IMG/VR virus record: IMGVR_UViG_3300025118_000006
Span: 1 to 64,000 of that record
Reading direction: 5' to 3' (one strand)
Source of the DNA: a virus
Length of the DNA: 64,000 bases
In this document: in pieces, positions 21,203 through 29,295 of the stretch
How the letters are laid out: each line of letters begins with the position of its first letter
How positions within the stretch are numbered: the stretch's first letter is position 1
Translations under genes and position numbers: made by a program
Notes under the pieces: generated by a model
Told to the model about the DNA's origin: nothing
The model's input: the letters and a program-made list of their open reading frames with translations, nothing else
The model's database searches: none

Positions 21203-21586
21203 ATGCCTCAGATGCAAAAAAACAAGAAGTTCACCTTTCAGGCCACTAACGGCCAAGAGAAGGTTTTTAATTTAAATAGACGAAACCTCGGCTTTAACCC
21301 AAGCCAAACCTTCGACCATCACCAGATACAGGTGTACGCGAGCAACACGTCCCACGCTATTGCGACGGACCAGATTTCGCTGACCTTCAAACCTGTTAAT
21401 TCAGATGTCTTTGCTAGTCTGTCTGGCTCCACAACAATGGACAACGGTGACGTTTTTCTCGTTGATGTTGGTCCGTGGGAGGAGATAAAGGTGACCCTGT
21501 CAGCAACGCACGGGTTGGCCACATCGGCTGATAACGTGACAGTCGTGTGCAATTCCTTCGTGGCCTTCGGCGGCATGGGACAATAA
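21203..21586 (+). CDS. Putative virion structural protein, beta-rich
   Basis: A 127-residue product behind CGGAGTAGAAGCTC. The sequence is a succession of short beta strands with no membrane segment or Cys cluster (HHQIQVYASNTSHAIATDQI, then VDVGPWEEIKVTLSATHGLA). It precedes the fibre gene and may be a fibre-associated or capsid-surface protein; this rests on position and composition only. Confidence 0.58.
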   Translation: MPQMQKNKKFTFQATNGQEKVFNLNRRNLGFNPSQTFDHHQIQVYASNTSHAIATDQISLTFKPVNSDVFASLSGSTTMDNGDVFLVDVGPWEEIKVTLSATHGLATSADNVTVVCNSFVAFGGMGQ

Positions 21587-21606
21587 AAAATTAGGAGAGT
21601 CGAAAG

Positions 21607-24600
21607 ATGGCAACTGTAATACGGGCCTCTGTATCAACAACTAGCTCTAAAGAGGGTGTTCAGACTCTCGCAGCACTGAAGGCGCTTACGGTACGAACAG
21701 ATAAAGAAGTTCGACTCGTGGAGGATTCTGGAATCCAGTATCGGTGGGATGCTGACAGCACGGCTACGTCGGAAGATTTCGACATCGTGCGCCCAACGGA
21801 TGTTGGTTCGGACGCATCCGCTGGACGCTGGCTCCGTATTTTCGGTAACATTCAAAGCGTAGCAGGCAGGACTGGGGTTATCACGCTTGCTTCAAGCGAC
21901 CTCACAGACTGGGGTGCGGCTACACCCCTGGCGTTTAGAACCACCACGAACGAAAACAAGATCACCTTTGGCGCGGCTGATATCGGAATTGCCAACAAGG
22001 ACGGTACCGATCTGGTTTTCTTCTCAGACGCTGCGGGCGAGATATTGTTCGCGGACGGTGGGCGAACCGGAAACGTCAAGATGGCCATTGACATGGACGC
22101 TGGCGGCGTCTCCATCGGGAACAATGTTCACAGCAACACACCGCCAACGAGCGGCCTCTACGTCGAAGGCAGCGTTGGTGTTGGCGTAGCACCAAAGACT
22201 CAGCTATCGGTTGAGGGCGCGGTTACCATCAAGGAGCAGGCGGCGGCTGATTCAGACACAGCCGCCTACGGGCAGTTGTGGGTCAAGACAGCTACACCGA
22301 ATGAATTGTATTTCACCACAGACGCGGGAAATGACATTCAGATCACCACTGGCTCGTCGATAGTCGCTGCGAGCGGTGGGTCCACTGCGGCAGATGACAT
22401 TACAGCCGGTGATGCGGCGGTAAGTGTTGCGACAAGCAGCGGTGCTGTCGTTATTGACTCCAACGCGAGCACTGTGACAGTAGACGGCCACACTGGCGTG
22501 ACCGTGACTTCGTCGAATTCGGGAGAGGTTGATATAACCTCGGCTGCGAACGTAGACATCAACGCTACGACCGGGGTCACGATAGACGGAACAACCGTTT
22601 CTATCGACGGGACCGATACGACTAACCTTACGATGACCGCTAACAGCAGTAGCGCCAAGGCGTTGACCATTGACGCTGTAAATTCCGGTTCAGGGGTCGC
22701 GAGCATTTCGTTGGGAACCACGAGCGGAACGGCGATCAGTATTGGACATTCAACCTCCGAAACGACCGTCAACGACAACCTGACCGTGACCGGTAATTTG
22801 ACCGTTGACGGAACGACCACGACGATCAACTCAACCACGCTTACCGTAGACGACAAGGTAGTCGTTATTGCGTCCGGCGCTGCGGATTCCGCTGCTGCTG
22901 ATGGTGCAGGTATCTCGGTTGACGGCGCGAGCGCCACGATACTTTATGACCACACTGGCACTCAATGGGAAATGAACAAGCCCCTTGAGATCACTGGCAC
23001 GTTAGCCACGACAGGTGACGTGACTTTCGGTGTGGACGATACGGGCGTAGACGTGCGTATGTTTAGCGCGACAGCTTCCGAGGGTGTGCTCTATGACGCC
23101 TCCGAGGACGAGCTTGCTTTGTTACTCACAACCAAGCTGAAGTTTCATGATGTAGGTGGTGGCGAGGAAATTTTTGCTTCAGCAGACGGACACCTTGAGG
23201 TGAACGCTGGTACGACGCTGGACATGACTGCGCCGACAGTGGATATGAACGCCTCAACAGCAGTAACTATTGACGGACCAGCAGTGACAGTTGCCGACAG
23301 TGCTGCTGGTAAGCCAGTGCTTACCTTAAAAACAACGCACACAACCAAGACATCTTCAAGTGAATTACAGTTCTTGAAAGACGCTGCTGATACAGAAGAC
23401 GGCGAGGTTCTGGGTCAGATCACATTCTATGGCGAAGATGAAGGAAATAATAATACACAGTTTGCCGGCATTGTAGCGTCGATTAGTGAATCCGACGAAA
23501 CTGACGAAGCAGGCAAATTAGAGCTTCAGGTTGCTGAGAGCGATGGTACAAATACAGCTATGACGACCGGCTTAACCCTAGAGGGTGAGCACGCAACTGA
23601 TGGTCAGATTGACGTAACAATCGCTGCCGGTGCAGCATCCACAACAACAGTTGCCGGTGACTTATCAGTTACCACCGACCTTACAGTTAACGGAGATGGA
23701 ACATTCCATAACGCAAGTAGCAACTGTTTAATTTCGTTAGAGGCATTATCAGGAGCAAACTCTGCAATAGAATTTAGAGAAGGAAGCCTCTATTGGCAAA
23801 TGGGTCATCGAGGAAGCAATAACGCCTTCTACCTTAGAGATGCTCTTTCGACTACAGGCGACGTTATACAAATTGAAGAAAATGCTGGTGACAATCTCAT
23901 ATATGGTAAAGCCGGATCTCTTTTGGGTATCAATACAGATGCCCCAACACACACTCTTACTGTAGCCGGAACATCTTTGATTACAGGCGACGCAACATTC
24001 GGCGTTGATGATACTGGAGTAGACGTAAGGCTCTTTAGTGCCACCGCAAGCGAAGGTGTGCTCTACGACGCATCCGAAGACGAGCTTGCCCTGCTTCTTA
24101 CTACGAAGCTCAAGTTCCACGACGTTGGTGGTGGTGAAGAAATCTTTGCGTCTGCTAACGGACACCTTGAGGTGAACGCTGGGACAACGCTGGATATGAC
24201 AGCGCCAACGGTTGACATCAACGCATCTACAACACTGACCATTGATTCGCCGAGCGTAGTAATCTCTAGCTCTACAGATGACAAGCCGCTGGTTGAGATT
24301 GTGTCAACAAACGCTGGTGCGAACCCACCAACGCTTCTCTTGAATCATGCTAGCGCCTCTCCTGCTGACAACGATGAGATTGGCGAGATTGTCTTTAACG
24401 GCAACGACGACGGCGGCTCGTCCACTATGATGGCGAAGATCGTAGCAACATCCCCGGATGTTTCTAATGGCTCTGAAGATGGTAAGATTGCGTTTAAGCT
24501 GCGTACCGCAGGGGCAGTATTGACGCCTGTTGAAATCGTAGGAGCAGGTTTAACGATTGGTTCTGCCACTGAAGCAGACTCTATGATTATCTTCGACGGT

Positions 24601-25140
24601 CACGCTCAAGACTACCGAATTGGTATTGACGACGGGACCGACACCTTAGAGATTGGGCACGGAACGGCGCATGGAACCAACACTGGGCTTACGATTAACT
24701 CTTCGGGTGATGTAACAAAGATTGGTCAAGACACACCAAGTGATGCCCAGGTCCTTACATGGGACAACAGCAACACGAAGGTTGTTTGGTCTGATGCCTC
24801 AGGTGGTGGCGGTGCTCAAGAGAAAGCAATCACAATCCTCGCATCCGGCAACAGCCCACTAGAACTAACAACAAGCCACGGCGTTATCCTTGTGGACACC
24901 AGTGCAGGCGCATATCAGGTAAACCTACCAAGCTCAGACTTAGCTGACGGGCAGGTTTGGCACATCAAAGATCAGGATGGAAATGCTTCTGCGAACAATA
25001 TATCCATCGCGCTTGTAGACACAACAAACGACCGGATTGACGGGTCGACAGCCAACGTCGTCATTAACCAAGACTATGGCTCCGTCACTCTCACCCAATA
25101 CGAGGTTTCGTCGGGCGTTTACCAATACTTCATCTTGTAG
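21607..25140 (+). CDS. Large repetitive fibre-like structural protein
   Basis: The 1177-residue product is Thr/Ser/Asp/Gly-rich with short beta repeats typical of phage fibres (VDINATTGVTIDGTTVSIDG). A module of about 77 residues occurs twice, near residues 474-550 and 798-874 (FGVDDTGVDVRMFSATASEG, KLKFHDVGGGEEIFAS, HLEVNAGTTLDMTAPTVD), differing mainly at synonymous bases. Between the copies the DNA (about 23280-24000) is clearly richer in A+T. The N-terminal 90 residues probably attach it to the virion; the C-terminal 120 (AITILASGNSPLELTTSHG onward) form a different beta domain. It is likely a receptor-binding or head/tail fibre. Confidence 0.8.
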   Translation: MATVIRASVSTTSSKEGVQTLAALKALTVRTDKEVRLVEDSGIQYRWDADSTATSEDFDIVRPTDVGSDASAGRWLRIFGNIQSVAGRTGVITLASSDLTDWGAATPLAFRTTTNENKITFGAADIGIANKDGTDLVFFSDAAGEILFADGGRTGNVKMAIDMDAGGVSIGNNVHSNTPPTSGLYVEGSVGVGVAPKTQLSVEGAVTIKEQAAADSDTAAYGQLWVKTATPNELYFTTDAGNDIQITTGSSIVAASGGSTAADDITAGDAAVSVATSSGAVVIDSNASTVTVDGHTGVTVTSSNSGEVDITSAANVDINATTGVTIDGTTVSIDGTDTTNLTMTANSSSAKALTIDAVNSGSGVASISLGTTSGTAISIGHSTSETTVNDNLTVTGNLTVDGTTTTINSTTLTVDDKVVVIASGAADSAAADGAGISVDGASATILYDHTGTQWEMNKPLEITGTLATTGDVTFGVDDTGVDVRMFSATASEGVLYDASEDELALLLTTKLKFHDVGGGEEIFASADGHLEVNAGTTLDMTAPTVDMNASTAVTIDGPAVTVADSAAGKPVLTLKTTHTTKTSSSELQFLKDAADTEDGEVLGQITFYGEDEGNNNTQFAGIVASISESDETDEAGKLELQVAESDGTNTAMTTGLTLEGEHATDGQIDVTIAAGAASTTTVAGDLSVTTDLTVNGDGTFHNASSNCLISLEALSGANSAIEFREGSLYWQMGHRGSNNAFYLRDALSTTGDVIQIEENAGDNLIYGKAGSLLGINTDAPTHTLTVAGTSLITGDATFGVDDTGVDVRLFSATASEGVLYDASEDELALLLTTKLKFHDVGGGEEIFASANGHLEVNAGTTLDMTAPTVDINASTTLTIDSPSVVISSSTDDKPLVEIVSTNAGANPPTLLLNHASASPADNDEIGEIVFNGNDDGGSSTMMAKIVATSPDVSNGSEDGKIAFKLRTAGAVLTPVEIVGAGLTIGSATEADSMIIFDGHAQDYRIGIDDGTDTLEIGHGTAHGTNTGLTINSSGDVTKIGQDTPSDAQVLTWDNSNTKVVWSDASGGGGAQEKAITILASGNSPLELTTSHGVILVDTSAGAYQVNLPSSDLADGQVWHIKDQDGNASANNISIALVDTTNDRIDGSTANVVINQDYGSVTLTQYEVSSGVYQYFIL
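23026..23256 (+). repeat. Fibre repeat module, copy 1
   Basis: Encodes the GVDDTGVDVR...TLDMTAPTVDMNAS module; pairs with 23998-24228 at the protein level, with many synonymous DNA differences. Confidence 0.8.
23998..24228 (+). repeat. Fibre repeat module, copy 2
   Basis: Second copy of the module at 23026-23256, 972 bases downstream, nearly identical in protein. Confidence 0.8.
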
Positions 25141-25148
25141 GTGGCACT

Positions 25149-25625
25149 ATGACCGTAGGACTAGGAATACTTGAACCTATTTTTCACCAGCGCAACTACG
25201 CGCCTGGGCTGGGCGCGGGGCGTGACACGTTCAACAACGGCGCGAATCAGATGCACATTGCGACGGTAGCCATGCCAAAGGATATGACTACTCGCGATTA
25301 CATTGTGATGATGTGGGCGGGTACAATCCAGACAGACGGTGACGACCCTGGGTACAAGGTAGAGATAGCAGACGAGGCTGGCAATTCACACAGCACGGCC
25401 TGGGAGTACAACAAGGGCTCGTCTATGGCATTCCGTGTAGCCGATTGCACACGATACACAGCCGAAAAAGCAGTTAGCACCGACCTACGCGATTACTGCA
25501 CAGGCTCGGGCTCTGGTGGTAGCGCAGCCGACGCACACCTTTCTCGGGTGGACCACTACAACGCAAACACCAGCGAGGGGCTTTCGACGGTATACGGGTT
25601 CACCATGTTTCTTCGGAGAGGCTGA
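25149..25625 (+). CDS. Small virion protein, tandem paralogue 1
   Basis: A 158-residue beta-rich product. A segment KDMTTRDYIVMMWAGTIQTD (about residues 41-60) aligns with GLTTRDVIHVRVGIKEPD in the next protein and DLTANDRIHLNIPFRN in the third. Its C-terminus (STVYGFTMFLRRG) resembles the second protein's GTVYMHGLLAWVEKN. The three therefore form a tandem family after the fibre gene. They may be fibre-tip, chaperone or neck/collar proteins. Confidence 0.65.
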   Translation: MTVGLGILEPIFHQRNYAPGLGAGRDTFNNGANQMHIATVAMPKDMTTRDYIVMMWAGTIQTDGDDPGYKVEIADEAGNSHSTAWEYNKGSSMAFRVADCTRYTAEKAVSTDLRDYCTGSGSGGSAADAHLSRVDHYNANTSEGLSTVYGFTMFLRRG

Positions 25626-26104
25626 TGACCTACAAGCACCGATATTGCATCCCATTCCTGCAATACAAACGGTCGAATGGGACCACAGACCCTGTCTCTG
25701 GTGGTTGGACCAAATCTTGTGGCTCCGACGAGTCCTCGCCAAGCAGCCTGTGGTACTTTGGTTTACCGCTCGGATTAACAACGCGAGACGTGATTCACGT
25801 TCGTGTTGGTATTAAAGAGCCGGATGATGTCAACAGAGGGTTCAAACTTTACTTTGCCACTGCGAACACTAGCTATTCCGCAGATGATCTGAAAGAAACA
25901 TACATCCTAAACCCAAGCGATACAGCCAACGAGGCTAAATACCCTGTAATGCAGATAACGACTCGTGTGAACGCAGACCTTGTTACCGCCAGCGCAAACC
26001 ACACTGCAATGCGCTCGTGGGTGAGCCCTTCGGAGTCAGGCTCGGGAACGGTGTACATGCACGGGCTATTGGCCTGGGTAGAAAAAAATGTTGGGGGTCC
26101 ATAA
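25625..26104 (+). CDS. Small virion protein, tandem paralogue 2
   Basis: A 159-residue product starting at the last base of the preceding stop, sharing the LTTRDVIHVRVGI segment (about residues 50-62) and the C-terminal GTVYMHGLLAWVE with its neighbour. It opens with YKHRYCIPFLQYKRS, matched by YKRDDDVIPLLFCNYL in the following protein, which strengthens the family relation. It is beta-rich, with no export signal. A role in the fibre complex is inferred from position. Confidence 0.65.
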   Translation: MTYKHRYCIPFLQYKRSNGTTDPVSGGWTKSCGSDESSPSSLWYFGLPLGLTTRDVIHVRVGIKEPDDVNRGFKLYFATANTSYSADDLKETYILNPSDTANEAKYPVMQITTRVNADLVTASANHTAMRSWVSPSESGSGTVYMHGLLAWVEKNVGGP

Positions 26105-26559
26105 TGACGTACAAGCGCGACGACGACGTTATACCACTTTTGTTCTGCAACTACTTGGGTCCGAAGCCTAATGTGGTTATACCGTTTCACCTTCCAGAAG
26201 ATCTGACAGCCAACGACCGGATTCACCTAAACATCCCGTTTAGAAACAACGCTACCTCTGGAAACATCACGGCGACCGGCCACATCCAGAAAGCAAACGA
26301 CTCCGACGCAGACTTTGATATCACTGGTACAGGGAATGCGACGGCCTTTAGTACAGCATGGGAGTCCGACGCTAATGTTACCGTCACGGGCTCAAGCGGG
26401 TCTTACATGAAGCAAATTGCCCGGTTCGTTTTCTCACCCGACAACGCTGACTACCTCACGCACGCGGCGGCGGGAAAGCTATTTGTGTTTACCATCACGG
26501 TAGATAGCGGTGCGCTAACAGCACTGAACTCACACGCATATATTCAAAGGTGCAGATAG
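26104..26559 (+). CDS. Small virion protein, tandem paralogue 3
   Basis: A 151-residue product from the ATG at 26104 (TAATG overlap with the previous stop). It shares the DLTANDRIHLNIPF segment with the two preceding proteins and a similar N-terminus. The rest is a Thr/Ser/Asn-rich beta region (TSGNITATGHIQKANDSDAD). Function unknown; position suggests a virion surface or fibre-associated part. Confidence 0.65.
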   Translation: MTYKRDDDVIPLLFCNYLGPKPNVVIPFHLPEDLTANDRIHLNIPFRNNATSGNITATGHIQKANDSDADFDITGTGNATAFSTAWESDANVTVTGSSGSYMKQIARFVFSPDNADYLTHAAAGKLFVFTITVDSGALTALNSHAYIQRCR

Positions 26560-26561
26560 TC

Positions 26562-26834
26562 ATGCCAACGCTTAATTTAGGCTTAGTCAGCCCAGGATTT
26601 TTCAATGATGGCGACCTCGAAATTAACGGAGAGCAGCTAGGCGCATTAGAGGTTTTAGCGGCTGACTCGGATAACGCACTAGCGGACGCCATAAGCGGCT
26701 TTGACAACCTAACAGCCACCGTAAGCGAAACAGGCGAATTGGTGATAGAATGGAGTGGAGTGCTTTCGGTAGACGGCCAAGACCCTACCGGAGGCGGGGC
26801 CATAAACGACCTTCAGGCAGGGTCTTACGAATAG
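26562..26834 (+). CDS. Small acidic hypothetical protein
   Basis: A 90-residue acidic product starting two bases after the preceding stop. No Lys or Arg is present, which is striking (PTLNLGLVSPGFFNDGDLEI and onward). It lies between the three paralogues and the endolysin gene. Perhaps a small virion component; not recognised. Confidence 0.6.
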   Translation: MPTLNLGLVSPGFFNDGDLEINGEQLGALEVLAADSDNALADAISGFDNLTATVSETGELVIEWSGVLSVDGQDPTGGGAINDLQAGSYE

Positions 26835-26843
26835 GAGTGAAAG

Positions 26844-27809
26844 ATGATCAAGCGGGGAAGCAAGGGTCGCTTGGTTTCGGAGTTGCAGCTAGGGCTTGCA
26901 AGGCTCGGATACCACCCAGGACAGGCCGATGGAATATACGGCGGGCTAACAGAACAGGCAGTGGCAGAATTCCAGACAAAAGCACACATTTTGTCCGACG
27001 GGGTTTTTGGGCCAATAACACGCGAGGCTTTCAACGCATCTTTGAAGGAAGCTGGCATTGGTGAGCTTAGAGTTGCGATGGAGCAACCAAAGAAGTCGGT
27101 CCACGCGGTTCCAGACAAGCTACTAAGATGGGTTCGATGCCCAGCCGACACGGTTGAGGGTTATGCGGGATACTCACGAACCACTCTTCGCGAGGGAGGC
27201 GTTGCGGATGCTTACAAGCAGCTACACAAAGAGGTGAAGAGTTTGGGCGGGGTAATCACCTCTGCTGGTGGCAGGCGGTCGCTTTCAAGCAAGGCAAGCC
27301 CGTCGCGTTCAAAGTGCAGTATGCACTACCTCGGTAGAGCCTTCGATATGTCAATTTACTCAGGCATGGTGAAGCCTGAGAAAGACCCATTCATAATAAC
27401 GAAGGATACGACGGACCCTCGCGGAAGAAAGTGGGTTGTCTGGTGCAGGACTGAGAGCATGGATGTTCCCCCAGTTTCACTAGATGCGGTCTACGTGACG
27501 AGAGGAAAGAACGCCAAGGGCAGAAAATACACACAAATACACACAAAGCCGGTGACAGCCCGTGCGTTCAACTTCACAGACCTCTGCGCCAAGCACGGGT
27601 TCTACAACATCAGTGCTCGCTCATCATTCTTCAGGGGAGGCAGTTTTGGTGGCGCAGAGTGGTGGCATTTTCAGTGGGAGGACGGATTGATTCATGGTAA
27701 GACCACATTCGGGCAAGAGCTTTTAAAGGTTTACCCAGTCGAGAAGTGCAAAGAGTTCGTTTATTGGAATGTCGTAAAAGACTTTGTGTTCGGAGAGCAT
27801 TGGAATTGA
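26844..27809 (+). CDS. Endolysin: peptidoglycan-binding domain plus M15-type peptidase
   Basis: The 321-residue product has an N-terminal PG_binding_1 domain (LVSELQLGLARLGYHPGQAD, GIYGGLTEQAVAEFQ, residues about 8-65). A zinc carboxypeptidase/endopeptidase domain of the D-Ala-D-Ala (M15) type follows, with ligands in SMHYLGRAFDMS (His and Asp, about 159-170) and AEWWHFQW (about 272-279). Such enzymes cut the peptide part of peptidoglycan at lysis. There is no signal peptide, so a holin or other export route is expected, and holin-like genes follow directly. Confidence 0.88.
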   Translation: MIKRGSKGRLVSELQLGLARLGYHPGQADGIYGGLTEQAVAEFQTKAHILSDGVFGPITREAFNASLKEAGIGELRVAMEQPKKSVHAVPDKLLRWVRCPADTVEGYAGYSRTTLREGGVADAYKQLHKEVKSLGGVITSAGGRRSLSSKASPSRSKCSMHYLGRAFDMSIYSGMVKPEKDPFIITKDTTDPRGRKWVVWCRTESMDVPPVSLDAVYVTRGKNAKGRKYTQIHTKPVTARAFNFTDLCAKHGFYNISARSSFFRGGSFGGAEWWHFQWEDGLIHGKTTFGQELLKVYPVEKCKEFVYWNVVKDFVFGEHWN

Positions 27810-27817
27810 GTGAAGAC

Positions 27818-28102
27818 ATGCAGCAAATGGTGACGCTTTTCGCGGCTATCGCGGGAGTGATACTGCCAGCCGTATGGCACCTATCCACCCGTATCCAGAG
27901 GATACAGGGGTCACAGGAGACTCACTCACGCACAGTCGAAACAAAGCTGGACAACATTGAGGTTGACCTTCGGCACGTTCGGGATGAAATCAAAGCTGCT
28001 CGCGAGGGAAGAGCGAATCTTTGGGAGCAATTGAACAGGACACGAACCCGTGTGACGCGGGTGGAAACAGTTGTAGAAATGAAAAAAGGAGAAGGCGCAT
28101 GA
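27818..28102 (+). CDS. Small membrane coiled-coil protein (lysis cassette, holin-like XhlA type layout)
   Basis: A 94-residue product: a hydrophobic N-terminal segment (TLFAAIAGVILPAVWHLS), then a coiled coil (ETKLDNIEVDLRHVRDEIK). The start is the ATG at 27818, or a TTG at 27806 overlapping the endolysin stop. The size and order resemble XhlA-type lysis accessory proteins with the polarity reversed. Together with the next genes it probably makes the membrane part of the lysis machine. Confidence 0.6.
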   Translation: MQQMVTLFAAIAGVILPAVWHLSTRIQRIQGSQETHSRTVETKLDNIEVDLRHVRDEIKAAREGRANLWEQLNRTRTRVTRVETVVEMKKGEGA

Positions 28103-28539
28103 GCGTAACTATCACAAAGACTAATAACATCTCCGCTGAAGGCGATGTCCCGACGCTGGAGCAGACTATTCACGTAACCGCTGCGCCGTCGGTGCCTGTT
28201 GCGGCTCCGGCAAAGCCAGATGCGAATGACATTGCTTCTATCGCAATTATTGGTGCGACATGTGCAGTCATTGCCTACGGCTGCACTCAGGTGATTAAGT
28301 CGTTCTGCCAAGATCTGTTTCGGGTCCGCAAGATGGAAAAACCTTGGTGGTACCTCAGTCTGATAAGATTGCTTTGTATTGTTTTCGGTGGTGTTGCGGG
28401 GTTCTACTTGCAGGACTCGTTCGGTCCAGCCGAAGCGCATTTTGCAGTAGCTACTGGTTGCGGTGCGGGCGTCCTCTCTACATCAATCGTAGCGGTTGTG
28501 AAGAAGAAGATTAAAGCGGCTGCACCTTCGGACAAGTAA
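28099..28539 (+). CDS. Putative holin
   Basis: A 146-residue product from the ATG at 28099 (ATGA overlap). A polar N-terminal 45 residues are followed by three hydrophobic stretches (SIAIIGATCAVIAYGCTQVI, LIRLLCIVFGGVAGFYL, FAVATGCGAGVLSTSIVAVV) and a basic C-terminus (KKKIKAAAPSDK). Topology, charged tail and position after the endolysin gene suit a holin that permeabilises the inner membrane. No holin family was recognised by sequence. Confidence 0.6.
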   Translation: MSVTITKTNNISAEGDVPTLEQTIHVTAAPSVPVAAPAKPDANDIASIAIIGATCAVIAYGCTQVIKSFCQDLFRVRKMEKPWWYLSLIRLLCIVFGGVAGFYLQDSFGPAEAHFAVATGCGAGVLSTSIVAVVKKKIKAAAPSDK

Positions 28540-28883
28540 TGATACCCAGTTGGTTAAACAAAGCTTTGGGTGTCCCTATTGTTAAGTGGCTAATCGGGGC
28601 GGTTGCGCTCTTACTTGTGATTGTATGGGTGGCACTCAAGCGTATGTGGCTGCTCCAGCAACGGCTTATTGTGACACAGCAAATTCGCAACGTAGAGAAC
28701 AGCTACAATCGAGAGCGTGCAAAATTGCGATCAGACCAGCTATCAAAGCTAAATGCGCTGGCACTGAAGAGGGAGCGGCGGCATATCGAGCTAGAGCGTT
28801 CGAGGCGGGTCATTCGGAAGGCGCAAAACGAGGGTGTTGATGCGGTTGCTGGGATCGTAAACAAGGCTTTTAAGGGGAAATGA
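28539..28883 (+). CDS. Membrane-anchored coiled-coil protein, i-spanin-like
   Basis: A 114-residue product with one N-terminal membrane segment (KWLIGAVALLLVIVWVALK) and a long, very basic coiled coil (NRERAKLRSDQLSKLNALAL, KRERRHIELERSRRVI). The layout is that of inner-membrane spanins such as Rz. The gene starts at the last base of the holin stop and overlaps the next gene, whose product is exported, which would suit a spanin pair. An o-spanin lipobox is not obvious in that partner, so this is tentative. Confidence 0.55.
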   Translation: MIPSWLNKALGVPIVKWLIGAVALLLVIVWVALKRMWLLQQRLIVTQQIRNVENSYNRERAKLRSDQLSKLNALALKRERRHIELERSRRVIRKAQNEGVDAVAGIVNKAFKGK

Positions 28884-29293
28884 TGCGGTCGGTTGCGCTG
28901 ATGCTTGTTATGGTTCTAGTTGGGCAAACCTCTCTAAAAGCACAGGTTTGCACTCAGGCGGTCGGAATCGAGGCTGGCGTCGTAACACCGTGCGACGGTG
29001 TGCTTTGGAGCCCTACGCACTCAGTACAGGCTGTGGAGTGCGTGTCTGTAGATCTACCGAAGTGTGTTGCAGATGTGGATTACCATAGCGGTCGGTCTGC
29101 TACTTGTCGCCAGCACATCTCGAAACTGGAGACATTGTGCGACGGGAAGATCGGCCAACTAATCGACATTGCTGAAGATGCTGCGGGCCTGAAGCCGGAG
29201 CCGTGGTATAAGAACCCGTGGCTGATGTTGGGATTAGGGGTGGTCATAGGCGGGGCTTCGGTTTACTATATTGGTACGAACTACGGGAACTAA
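28880..29293 (+). CDS. Exported Cys-rich protein with C-terminal membrane segment
   Basis: A 137-residue product with a signal peptide (SVALMLVMVLVGQTSLKAQV), six to eight Cys in the mature part (VCTQAV, VECVSVDLPKCV, ATCRQH, TLCDGK) and a C-terminal hydrophobic segment (PWLMLGLGVVIGGASVYYIG). It would sit in the periplasm or cell surface anchored by its tail. It is the last gene of the lysis cassette and may pair with the preceding coiled-coil protein. A superinfection-immunity role is an alternative. Confidence 0.58.
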   Translation: MMRSVALMLVMVLVGQTSLKAQVCTQAVGIEAGVVTPCDGVLWSPTHSVQAVECVSVDLPKCVADVDYHSGRSATCRQHISKLETLCDGKIGQLIDIAEDAAGLKPEPWYKNPWLMLGLGVVIGGASVYYIGTNYGN

Positions 29294-29295
29294 GC

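Noticed and set aside
22338-22937. 199-codon open frame antisense to the fibre gene
   Set aside because: Mirror of the repetitive Thr/Asp-rich sense frame; Val/Ser/Pro-rich antisense product with no ribosome binding site.
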